Positions 26,701 through 37,385 of a DNA stretch of 64,000 bases are shown here, piece by piece. The DNA comes from Siniperca chuatsi (taxonomy: Eukaryota; Chordata; Actinopteri; Centrarchiformes; Sinipercidae), in contig NC_058055.1 of assembly GCF_020085105.1 (NCBI RefSeq), positions 16,439,822 through 16,503,821 on the forward strand, given 5' to 3'. The position numbers and the translations under genes are program-made. The notes below the pieces were generated by a model. It ran no database searches, was not told where the DNA came from, and saw only the letters and a list, made by a program, of their open reading frames with translations. Each line of letters opens with the position of its first letter. Position 1 is the first letter of the stretch.

Positions 26701-27049
26701 AGGGCACCCTCACGTTAGGGCAGAGCAGCAGGTGATCCTCCTCTTTGCACAGGTGGAAGAGAGCTCCACAGTGCAGGCGGCAGGGGATGACCGCGCAGCA
26801 CACAGAGACCTCCACCCGAGCCCTGCAGCGCCGGCTGTAGCAGGAATCACAGTGGACATGCTGTCGCACCCTGGAGGCCCGAGAACGATGACTCTGATTG
26901 GATGAGAAAGGAAAAACAGTGGAGCCAACTAGGATGAAAGAATAATTAAGGAGAAAGATGAAGATTTACAACATACATCAAGGTTGTATAATACTTAACT
27001 TTTAATTCAACACCGAAGAATTATATCTGGAAAGTCTGTGACTCACCAT
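20704..27049 (-). CDS. fbxo40: F-box protein 40, left copy
   Basis: FBXO40 is the muscle F-box adaptor of an SCF ubiquitin ligase; in mammals it targets IRS1. Exons in order: 27047-27049, 26332-26893, 25674-26170, 24258-24437, 23223-23464, 22774-22905, 21036-21354, 20704-20907. All phases agree, giving 712 residues (human is about 709). An N-terminal TRAF-type zinc finger (Cys16, Cys19, Cys24 and following, ending VCPASVVCCSMEW) leads to a variable acidic part. The conserved middle (APWQEGVMERL; YNMYVVHHGRML; TPRDKDFVYG), DTSDLG, and the Cys-rich segment (RCPLAYLGCTYSQRRFQPS) follow. The F-box (SLSSLPYEVLCHMASFLDSL) is at about residues 579-619. The initiator Met is the only codon in its exon (ATG/GTGAGT). 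This copy keeps the human-like central region but has extra introns. It is one of a head-to-head pair. Confidence 0.92.
21488..21770. repeat. Common fish repeat in fbxo40 intron
   Basis: Contains 'cagaatcagctttattgcc' and 'acacatacaaggaatttgct', a very common fish interspersed sequence. A reversed fragment occurs at 37862-37918. Confidence 0.7.
21763..22010 (+). repeat. Repeat unit with a conserved open frame, copy 2
   Basis: Inverted copy of the unit at 18365-18715, sharing the frame through GRPRSQRDER. It stops at 'gagcgcacag' and runs directly into another repeat family at 22010, so it is truncated or chimaeric. Confidence 0.6.
22010..22730 (+). repeat. Dispersed repeat R1, copy 1
   Basis: Carries 'tttagctgctaaatgctcc', 'gagcaggtagtgtaca' and 'atggcgctatgagagc'. 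The same words recur at 30255-30790, 33425-34110 and, on the other strand, 55130-55565. It lies within an intron of the left fbxo40. Confidence 0.75.
24600..25670. other. Large intron of the left fbxo40
   Basis: Between the exons at 24258-24437 and 25674-26170. It holds GC-rich repeat-like sequence near 24970-25120 and A/T runs. No exon or RNA gene was seen. Confidence 0.5.
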
Positions 27050-27082
27050 ATCTACAGGACTTTGAATCAGAAGTTTTGTATC
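27047..27082 (-). other. Short exon carrying 5'UTR plus the start codon (left fbxo40)
   Basis: Acceptor ttcttccag/GATAC at 27083 and donor ATATG/GTGAGT at 27046. The last three bases are the ATG. A further non-coding exon upstream ends at 27680 with a strong donor (CTTG/GTAAGA). Confidence 0.65.
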
Positions 27083-28192
27083 CTGGAAGAAAAATACAGA
27101 AAATTGACTGATCCACCGTCACCGGTCGCATATTTCAGATTTTTATGACTAGGTCAACCAAAGAGTGAATACCCCCCTGTTTTATTTGAAGGATTTTTAG
27201 AGGCCTGAAGTGGTAAACATATCCAGTAATTCACAATGATTTTGGGTAGCATGTTTATCTTTTTTGTTTAGTTTCCTGTTGCTTCAGATTTATACTGTGA
27301 CCCTTAAGGTTGGGTCCAATGACACAGGCCACACAACAAATCAGCAGCACAGAAGGACAGTTATGGGAAGCAATTTGCACTGATGCAACATCATTTGTCC
27401 TTCATGCACTCAGCATAAAACAAATGTTACTTGGTTAGGGCCTATATTGTAGTATTGTTCAGTTGTATGTCCTGTGGCACTGTAAATCTGGCGGTTCAAA
27501 ATCTCAACAGTAAATCAGACGAGCACTAAAAGCAACTGAAATATTTAACTTCTACAGTTTTATTACTTGTCTTAGTAGTTTCACTGTTCTGCTTACAAAT
27601 TTAGATCAACAAAAACAGACATCAAAGTATTTCAGCACATTCACAAGGGGATCGAACCTTATCTACACAAAGGTCTTACCAAGGTGCCACAGCAGACGTG
27701 TTGTTTCCTCTTTGGTTTTATAACGTTGCTTTCGGTCCCCGTGCTCTTTGAACTGACAGGTTAAAATTAGCCAAGCAGCACCAAGCAGGTTCAGCAGGAG
27801 ACATAATTCCCTCCTCAGCTTCTCACTCTGCTGCAGTGGATTCAAGCCACAGCCACCAAACTCATTCATTCTGGTGCAGGATGAATGTGTCTGAGCACCT
27901 GTTTCCAGTGCAGAATAAATAGTTAATCTTTTGTTAGAATGATTGCAATAAAATACACACTGACAATGTTTTGGTAATACTTGAATCTCCACCAGAGGAC
28001 GCTGTTTGGATGTTAAATAAGACTCAGCCTCATTTTGCTCTCTGCAGGTTGAAATCAATTGTCTGCAGCACCACAATATGACTCAGAGGGAAGAAGGTGA
28101 GAGAGATTTCCTGATGTAAGTGGCTGCAGGCGCTGGTAACCCAAACCATGTTTCTGACCACCTGTGTAACATTTCTCAGTCAGTACTCAGCT

Positions 28193-28202
28193 CTATTTAT
28201 AA
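28193..28202. promoter_or_regulatory. MEF2 consensus / TATA-like site between the two fbxo40 genes
   Basis: CTATTTATAA is a perfect match to the MEF2 consensus CTA(A/T)4TA(A/G). Its minus-strand reading, TATAAATAG, could also act as a TATA box for the left gene, about 520 bases before its 5'UTR donor at 27680. An E-box CACCTG lies at 28159-28164. FBXO40 is muscle-specific in mammals, so a MEF2/E-box pair in the shared spacer is expected. Function is inferred. Confidence 0.5.
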
Positions 28203-28489
28203 CACACACACACATAGCACAGACACTTGGTCTTTCAAGCACAAGACAGAGTCCAAGGACAGTGTTTCTATCCTTTCCTTACCGCGGTAGGCTAAAGTCT
28301 GTAATTCACTGTTCCCATTGACTCTAATGCCACAGGACTCTGCTGGTATCCTGCCATTGTGTGTTTACATGCAGTTTTTTTCAAGCTGATTGTACTGTGA
28401 GACTTTGAGATTCATCATTTCTTCTCTGTTTGCAGGACAGACCTGCAGCTTCAGATAAAAAAAAAAACTGGTGCCAGAGGATCTGAAGC

Positions 28490-31400
28490 ATGGTATGGTT
28501 TTATTTTGCAACTGTAGCATCAAATGTTGTTAAAACATTCAGTTTTCCACTTTTATTTCCCCTTAAGTAGCTTTAAGGTTGACTGTATCATATACAGTAT
28601 ATTCTGTTTTGGCTCTTTATTGAAGCTATATGATGTTTACACAAAATGAAATATTCAAATCCATGGTTGAACCATTCAGTCAAAATAAAATATTGTCTTT
28701 TGAATCATATTGTACACAAATTCCCCAAATTCAGCCTGACATATTTGGTATCTTTAGAAACTTTAGGATCTCCTCCAGATTTTAAAATAAAGTTCTGTTG
28801 GTTTGAACAATGTTTGGCTGCACAGCACAAGTTTGTAATTAGTGACCCACCTGGGGGGGGTGATAGAGGTTAAAGCCTAATGATGCAATATAAATGCTAA
28901 TAAATATAACTAACCATTCAAATGTATTTTTCTTGACTCTAACAATCATTCTGTTCCTTAATTTTCTTTTTTTCCTTCCTAAACCCAATCAGAGTCATCG
29001 TTCTCGGGCCTCCAGGGTGCGACAGCATGTCCACTGTGATTCCTGCTACAGCCGGCGCTGCAGGGCTCGGGTGGAGGTCTCTGTGTGCTGCGCGGTCATC
29101 CCCTGCCGCCTGCACTGTGGAGCTCTCTTCCACCTGTGCAAAGAGGAGGATCACCTGCTGCTCTGCCCTAACGTGAGGGTGCCCTGCCTCAACGCTGAGT
29201 ACGGCTGTCCGGTCCACCTGCCTCGCTCCTCGCAGGCTGCTCACCTCCAGGTGTGTCCGGCCAGCGTGGTGTGTTGCTCCATGGAGTGGAACCGCTGGCC
29301 AGCCAATGATTCCCATTCTTATCCGAACACAGAGCTGCATGAAAACCTGCTCAGGGAAAGAGAGCAGGGAGCATGTCTGGACCTGGCCATGGCCCTGAAA
29401 GATCAGGACTGCCTGTTTCACTCCATGAAGATGAAGAAACTGTTCCCAGAGCTGGTCCAGAGTGTGGAGGAGGAAGAGAAAGAGGAAGAGAGGAGGGAGA
29501 AAGAGAGGAGGAAGGAGAAGCAGAAGCAGAGAAAGGCCACCTTGGAGAAGGAGGCAGCAGAAAGGGCAGCTGCAAAGAAAGCCTGGGAGTCTTTTAACAT
29601 GTTTGACATCAATACTCCTGATGAAAAAGACAATGAGGATGAAGATGAGGTTGAAGTTGAATATGAGCAGGAGCTAACCCAGGAGCAGAGAGAGGCTATT
29701 GCCAGGGGCTCAGGAGTGAATGCTGATTTGTTAGAAAACTACAGTGCCTGGGAGCGCATGTTCAGCATGGAGATGGGTGGCTGCAGGGAAACTGAAGGGG
29801 CAGCTGTTGCAGGCAAAGGAAAGGAACTGGCTAAAGGGAGAGGAAAAGGCCTGGACACTCTGACAGAGGAAGATATAGCAGATACCTGTATGGGTGCCAC
29901 AGCATCAAACACCTGCAAACAGGTGAGCAGTGCATGCATTGCTTCCTCCACATCCTCCTCCTCCTGTCTCGCTGGAAATCGGAAGAAGAAATTTGTGTAC
30001 GGGCATGTGGAGCCGATGAAGATTATCACTGTGCGTACCTTTAAGATCCCAACCAGCTTCTCTGCCAGGCAGGGCCGCATCCGCAACCCTGGTTTCTACA
30101 GGAGGGAGAGTCAAGCTGTGGATACCAGCGACCTGGGAGTGGCGCTAGAGGAGATGCCAGTGTGGGAGGAAGTTCAGGTGAGATAGAAAAAATTCATCCC
30201 CCTTATAATATTTTCAATCCATTGCACTTCTTTAGGAGAAAATGTCCTTTTTATACCGACAAAAACTGACTTTTTGGCCACTTTGAGGCAGCAGAAACAA
30301 GTTGTGAACATAACACTGACATATCTAGTTGCCTATTTACACATCCGGCAGACAAGGAGCAAACTTTATTTGTAGTCTTGTTTCCAGTCAGCCGATGAAT
30401 GTAAGTCCAATATTCACTCTCTTTTAGCTCTGTTTTTGGTCTCCACCGTCTCCTGAGGGAAATATCTGGCTCTTCTGCTGCTAAATGTGCCATGTGCACT
30501 AGATAGATACTAACTTTGTCATTTGGTGCTGAGCAGGTAGTGTACAGCTTAGAGCTTTTTCACTAAAAACAGCTGCATGCTGTGTCCGAAAACGACGCTA
30601 TGAGAGCGGTGAGAGTGAACCAAAACAGTAAAGTTGCGCCGTAAAACCAAAACAATGAGTTGAAAGAGGCTGAAGAGCTGAGGGGAGCTGCTGAGTCAAG
30701 TGATAATTCTCTGTGTACTACAAGTGACCCCTTTCACATTACACAATCATTTCATCCATTGTTATTATAAACAATGGATTAAAGCCCTTTAAATTAATAA
30801 ATACATTCTATAAGCTTGTATTTTCCTAATGGTCTGTCAAGCCAGAGAGAAATTTTCATTTCTTATCTCAATTAATTTTTACTTGCTTCAGAAGAATTTT
30901 TTTTGACAAATTCACAATATTTTAAAACCATTGCCAGAACAATTAGTCAGTCAATCAATTTGTCATTTATCATTTAAGCCAATTATCAAAAAAAAAAAAA
31001 GCCAACCAATATTTTTGGGGTTTGGACTGTCGGTTGGAAAAAACAAGTAATTTGAAGATTGTCTCTTTGAGCTACGGCACATTGTGATTTACTTTTTTTT
31101 TAACTTTTTATAGACAAATCAATCAAAATCAATTTGTGGGAGAAAATGTTGTCACAGGAAATATGTCAACATGTTCCTTACACTTGGAGCTACATCTGTT
31201 CTTTTAGATTAAATGTATTTTACATCCTGGTGCATCACAAGCCGTTTGTGACATAGTGCGACTATACTGCCATACAAAGCCAAAATGCAGTAACTACATA
31301 TTTAGTTAAGACCAGAATCTGACTGGTTGGCATTTACTTTAGCATATAAAGTCTTTTCATGCCACAGAAATGTATAACTTCAAAGAAAACAGCATGTTAA

Positions 31401-32499
31401 ATGTGTAGATAGCCACGACCAGCCTTAAAGCTAAATTTAAGTACTTACTTATTTATATCACTTATTTAAATGTATTTGAGTGTAAATTAATTAATGATAT
31501 TAATTTAAAGTTAATAATCACAAAATAGTAGATGGAAAGCTGAAAGACCACATTTGTTTGTTGATACTGTATTTCCCCATCATATTCCCTCACTTTTTCC
31601 AAAGGTCTATGTCAATGATTTTTTGTTGTAAAACAATGAGTCCAAAATGCATAATATTAAGGAATGACATCATATCCATCTGTTACAACTCCTTTTTCTC
31701 AACTGCAGGTTTTCTGCAGTTACCGCTCTCTGTCTTTGTAGGGCAGCATAAATATTCATATTTTCCCCATACAAAGAAGAGCGGACAAACATATGTTGCC
31801 TATTTTCTGACAAACAGAGAATCTTCTTCTCAGAAACATTCTTCAACATTATTAATCTATAAAAAGAAGAAATAATCAGATGTATCAATAATGAAAATGA
31901 TCATTAATTGCAGTCATACATAAGGGCATCATAATTTGCATTTGTTTTAAGAGAAAAAAAACAATAAAAGACATTAAATTACTTGCTCAGATGAGTTCAG
32001 TGCCATCATGTTTGTTTAAGACCTCATGACTCTAATTTCACTCCTTATAATTCCTGATAAAAATGATCACAAATATACTGAATAATTACCACATGATGTG
32101 TTTGATTTGCTCCTCAGGCCTCTCTGCTGTGCTCCCTGGAGAAGGAGCAAAGGGGTCACCTGATTGCAGAGAGCGTGTGCACAGATGGTCTGTTACAAGA
32201 TGAAGGTACACAGACTTACAACTTTCTGTCTGCTCCTTTCCGGAGAAACACGTCGCTGGCTGACTTGACCACTGCAAAACCGCTGGAGCTGCACCTTCAG
32301 CTGCAGGTGGAGAGCGTCACCAGCCGACACCACAAGGCAAGCTCCGCTTTTACCTTCCTCTGTGGACACACCTTCCAGCGAGGAGAATATGGCAAACATT
32401 ACAAGTGGGTTTTCTTTTTTTTCTTCTTTTTGTCCAAATACACTTTGGAATCCATATTTTAAATTCCTGCCTGCATGGGAAGCAAATTCCATTATGGTC

Positions 32500-32586
<87 letters not shown>

Positions 32587-35500
32587 CTTTTCTTTCTTTA
32601 TAGTTTTAAGATAAACTAAGTTATGGGACCTGAAAAAAAAATCAAATGTGTTTAAACTCATACCAGAGATAAGACCTTCACAGAAAGTATATTAGTAGAG
32701 AAAAGGAAATTATTAAAGTATTAGTGACTTATATTTCTATTACCATCATTATTACTCTATTCTGTAGGAATTCACTGAACCAATCTGATTTGTCCTAATG
32801 CACTAAACACCACCTGTCTGCCATTACAGTAACATGAAAACAAACGCTACAAGTTAAACTTCATCACTCAGGTCAATAGTAGTTTTATGTTTAATGATTG
32901 TATTGGGCCAAAGCAATGCACAATAATTGTTTAACCAAGTTTTATCATGTTTCATTTTCTAATAATATGCCCTCATATGCAGGAACATCCACAGTGACAT
33001 CCAGATGGGTGTGAATGGATGGTTCGAGCAGAGATGTCCCCTGGCGTACCTGGGATGCACCTACAGCCAGAGGAGGTTTCAGCCCTCCACACATGAAGCC
33101 ACCGTCACCTACAAGTGAGATCAAACTAATAGTTCATCTTTATTATTGTGTGGTACTGATGCACCTTTCTTTTTTAATTTTAAGTTAAAGCAACATATTA
33201 AAGTTGGAACAAAGGAAAATATAAGAGTGTAAACAAATTCAGCTGTGGAAAAAGGGCAATTTAATATATTTCTTTGATGTGTAATTGGAAGACAGAAATA
33301 ATTTAAATACAGTATGCCATTAAAGCCACTACAGTATTTGTAGAATATGGAAACTTTGGCGCCACCCAATGGTCAGCACCCCTGCGTCAGACTGCAATGA
33401 TCTGACCTGGGGACATTGGGATGGTCTCACATTTCATAAAAACATATTTTCGCGAACAGATGCCTATTTACATATCCAGCAGTTACAAGGCAACATTAAT
33501 ATTCATTCAGAGTCGTGTTTGTGGCCACCTGATGAATGTAAGTCCAATATTAACTCTCTTTTAGCTCTGTGTTTGGTCTCCACCAACTGCTGAGGGAAAA
33601 ATCTGGTTCTTTAGCTGCTAAATGCTCCACTATGTTCACCAGCTAGTCGCTAACGGTGTCTGTCAACTGTTTGGTGCTGAGCAGGTAGTGTACAGTGGAT
33701 TTTTCACTGAAAACAACTGCCTGTTGTGTCTGAAAATGGCGCTATGAGAGCGGTGAGAGTGAACCAAAACAGAAAGGTTGTGGGCCGGACAGCTAAACAA
33801 TAAGTTGAAACTTGCTATAAAGCTCTATAAAGCTGAAGGGAGCTGCAGATTGGAGTGATTATTCTCTGTAGGTTCATTGCTACAAGCGACCCCTTTCCCA
33901 TTACACATATTTATTTGATCCATTGTTACTATAAAAATATTGATTATAGCAGCTTTAAGTTTCAGTGTCACTTTAATGTTGCATTTAAGAATCTTTTATC
34001 AAACCTAAAGGGGAACTCTTTTTTTACTCATCAGTCTGTTTTGTTTCGCTTGGAGAGTACTACTGCATATGTGAAAAAAGCTGTATAAAGCCTTTTGTGG
34101 CTCCAGAGGGAGCTGCGTGAAGTCTGATAAATTGCCTCAAGTGATGTCATTTGAGTCAGTGTCGTTTGGGGCTGAAGACTACAAGTTTGAAAGTGAAAAA
34201 ATCCAGGGGTGCGGAATTAGAAAGACTCTGCTTGAGGCTAGCAGCTCGAGGCTACATTAACTGTTTTTAGCATAACGCACCCAAATATCTGACCAAATTG
34301 TGGGCAGTCGAGTTGCATTGTGGGTAACATAGGCGGCAGGTTTTGAAGGAAAAAGAACGCATAGATTAAGAAAGACTCTGGGATCTGCTGTACTGATCTT
34401 TATCCTTTTTTTTTTGACTGTCCTTCTGGAGTCTGACAATGTTATAGTAGAGCAATGCTAAATTGGTGGAGTAATCTTTCAACTGTTGACCAATAGGAAT
34501 TGCAACAACACTGATAAGGATCCTCATCTTCCAAACAAAGCAGGGAAGAGCAGTGAATTAGACCTGAAGTCCTGTATAGTTGCATCCCTTACTCTTAGCA
34601 CTGTCCTGTACTACAGAGTGGGGTGAAACACATTTAAAAGCCAACAAGTCTCAGCAGCAGGCAAAGTAATGCCATCATTGATTTATTGATTGGTATAGTT
34701 CAACAAGCCCATTAATCCCCAGCAGATAAATTACAATAGTTTCAACTTTGTTTTCAGCGAGGATCTGGGCTGCTTTAGCCTGCATCCCATCATCCCTGTC
34801 TCTTTGGGTGACGCCTCCCAGCCGTCCAGGAGCACAGCGGACTCCTCCACCCCTCAGAGGAAGAGAGGAGGGGAGTACTCTCTGAGCTCGCTGCCCTACG
34901 AGGTGCTGTGCCACATGGCCAGTTTCCTGGACAGTCTGTCCCTGTCCCAGCTGGCTCTGGTGTCCCGGCTCATGAGGCAGGTGTGCTCCTCTCTGCTGCA
35001 GGAGAGAGGGATGGTCACCCTCCGCTGGGAGAGGAAGACCTACTCACATGGGGGAGCCAAGTGGACGGTGAAGCAGAGGGTAAGAGCCAGTGTGTCTGTC
35101 AGGAGAATTTATGAGGAGTGACAGTGGGTGTTGCTTTCATCAGCAGCATCTGGGCAGTTTAAAGTATGTCATGTACATTAAAGAGAAACTCATTGTTATT
35201 TTATATGAGAGGGTCCAAATTAAGGTGAGAATACAATACGAGGCAAGACAGGATCAGGTAAGGGCGTAGGTTTGGTAGAAGTGTTGGGCGGCACATGAAG
35301 CCAGGTTGCTTATCGGGCTTTCCATATTAATTATAGTTTAATTTTTAAAAAATATTTGCAAATTTAAATTGTTTGGATAGATTTTTAGTGAGTAAATCAA
35401 GCTGAAACTATAAAATAAGGTTTTGAAAAGACACACAGATGTCTGCATCCCTAGTGGAAATTGTGTCCTTGGCATCAGGATTGAATATTCAGCTATCTCT

Positions 35501-35748
35501 CTCTTGCCTGTCTCTCTCTGTGACTTCAGGTGTGGCAGTTCAGCACCTTGTTCTCTCCTGTGGACACTTGGTGCTTCCAAGACGTGCCGTCTATCTCCGA
35601 GCATCTAAAGGTGTGTCCCTGCTATGAGAGAGAGTCCAGGACAGAGAAGATTCACCTGCCGCGTATCAAAGAGGAAGTCCAAACCAAAACAAGCTGTAAT
35701 GGTCCCACTCTGGTTAACTTGTTTCAGCAGAAGAGGATCATGATGTAG
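28490..35748 (+). CDS. fbxo40: F-box protein 40, right copy
   Basis: Six coding exons: 28490-28492, 28993-30177, 32118-32404, 32983-33114, 34758-35079 and 35530-35748, all in phase, 715 residues ending at TAG 35746-35748. The first exon (acceptor at 28435) contributes only the ATG. The zinc finger, DTSDLG, Cys-rich segment (QRCPLAYLGCTYSQRRFQPS) and F-box (about residues 576-616) follow FBXO40. Residues about 160-205 form a Glu/Arg/Lys-rich helix (EERREKERRKEKQKQR) absent from the left copy and human. The conserved APWQ...TPRDKDFVYG block of the left copy is reduced to a Ser/Cys-rich linker before KKKFVYGHVEP. Poly(A) signal AATAAA is at 35871-35876. Zinc-finger and F-box parts are nearly identical in DNA to the left copy. 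Zebrafish fbxo40.1/fbxo40.2 are likely equivalents, but I cannot say which is which. Confidence 0.93.
30255..30790 (+). repeat. Dispersed repeat R1, copy 2
   Basis: In the right fbxo40 intron 30178-32117. Shares 'gatgaatgtaagtccaatat' and 'agagtgaaccaaaacag' with the copies at 33425 and 55130. Confidence 0.75.
30880..31115. repeat. Fish dispersed repeat ('gaccaacagtcc' family, reversed)
   Basis: Reverse-orientation relative of the copies at 15075 and 60455 ('aatcaatttgtcatttatca', 'ttggactgtcggtt'). Confidence 0.55.
32502..32584. repeat. (AT)n microsatellite
   Basis: An uninterrupted AT run of about 80 bases in the right fbxo40 intron, about 100 bases after the donor at 32405. It is self-complementary and could extrude a hairpin. 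Confidence 0.95.
33425..34110 (+). repeat. Dispersed repeat R1, copy 3
   Basis: The longest R1 copy, in the intron before the F-box exon. It includes the 3' part 'gtgaaaaaagctgtataaag', also seen near 22460. Confidence 0.75.
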
Positions 35749-36531
35749 TGTAAAGCACTGACTTGCTACTGTATGCTGCTCTAATCTGTTGTTATAAAAC
35801 ACGTAGCATGTTGTCCCCTCTTTTTCTCTCTCCTCATATTCCCTGCCGCTGCTGTCCACCGTCATTTAAAAATAAAGGAGACAAATGCCATTAAAAATAA
35901 GAAGAACTTGAGTTGTAATTAAGGCTTTAATCTTAGAGTTATGACTTTAAAAGCACACAAGTCAAAATCTAACTTTATTAATGAAAAATGTCAGAATGGC
36001 ATTTAAGTTAAGTATGTCTGAAATAAATTCAGTAAAGAAATAAAGGTAATCAGGAAGCCACATCTGATGTTTTGCTTCAGATGATTCTATTGCAATGACA
36101 AATGTGTGGTTGTAGAATGGAAAAATGTCACACTTTCAGTCAGGAGCCATCTTGCTTCACAGACCACTCTTCTAATAACTTATACAGTGCATCTATACAT
36201 TTGAAGTGCAGTTACTAATTGTCATTGTAAACACTGAATATACATTTTTGGAAAAACACAATGTGAATACTTGAGCAGTTGTACAATAATGTCCCTTCGA
36301 CAAATAGCTTATTATTTCACAAAACAGTGAAGTTATGAAATTTAACTGACAGTATGTTATGTAATTGTCAGTGTTACAATGAAAATTTGTGTAATTTGCC
36401 AAATTATCTTGTAGATAAACAGCTTAGATGGTATATCGGAGCTGCCCTTGTGTGATGGTAACTTTTTCTTAATCTTTGCTTTTGATTATAATGACAACCA
36501 ATACAAGTTACAATCAAACACTTTAAGTTAC

Positions 36532-37266
36532 TGAGACGGTATGGAAAAATATTTTCTGTGCATCAAAAAATCCAAACCATCAATTAATTCATTTCAAATT
36601 CTGTCACAGATTGTATTGGACACCAAAGAAACACTTCCTCATTAAATTATCTGCAAATCCCCACTGTAGTTTTTGTCCCTACCAACAAAAGGGAACATTC
36701 ATGCATATGGTCTGGGAATGTGAGAAGGTTTATGAGTTTTGGGAAACGATCTCATCAATAATGTCTGATATGATAGGAAAAGAGATACCAGTGCAACCAG
36801 TTGTGCTCCTTCTAAACGATGACTCCAATTTAGGTTTCACAGAGCTACAAAGAAAGATTTGGCTGGCAGGACTAACCTCTGCCAAAAAGATAATTGCGCA
36901 AAGATGGCTCCCTCCCAATACTTTATCTGTGCGACATTGGCTATTTCAGTTTCATGATATACTAATGTTAGAACTAGGCGAGAGCCTCAACTCTTGAGGC
37001 TTGGGAATCTGTGGCAGAAAAGCTTCAAGATGGTAGAATCTAATTTTGTGATATGATTGGACTCTCAAACCTCTGTTGATCTTTATGTTTTATTTTATGT
37101 TAGTTTCTCATATTGCAGACTGTATCTGTTTTGTTTTATTATTGTTATTTTTATTTTATTTTATTTCGCAGGTGTATATGTGACTGTTATTTTGCTTTGA
37201 TTGACCGCTGGAGTGGGGGGGTGTCACATACAGTTACAATAATCAATAAAAATTTGATCAAAAAAA
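36532..37266 (+). mobile_element. 5'-truncated LINE (L1-like) 3' end
   Basis: The open frame at 36602-36997 encodes the C-terminal tail of a non-LTR reverse transcriptase: YWTPKKHF, then the Cys-rich C-x2-C...H-x3-W-x-C pattern (CSFCPYQQKGTFMHMVWEC). It ends in 'aataaaaatttgatc' plus an A-run. Flanking sequence aaacactttaagttac (36516-36531) and aaacactgtaagttac (37267-37282) is a 16-base target-site duplication with one mismatch, which fixes both ends. Confidence 0.85.
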
Positions 37267-37385
37267 AAACACTGTAAGTTACAGAGGTCCTCAGTTCCTT
37301 GAACCACTGTTCAACCACATCATGAGGTAGAAAACTGAATCACTTGAGTCATTTTCGACCAGGAGAAACACAGCGCTGTCTCCCT

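Noticed and set aside
28939-29421. 160-codon minus-strand open frame, also mirrored at 26564-26905 plus
   Set aside because: Antisense of the FBXO40 zinc-finger exon; it appears twice only because that exon is duplicated.
32350-32661. Open frame with an IYIYIY run
   Set aside because: Translation of the (AT)n microsatellite.
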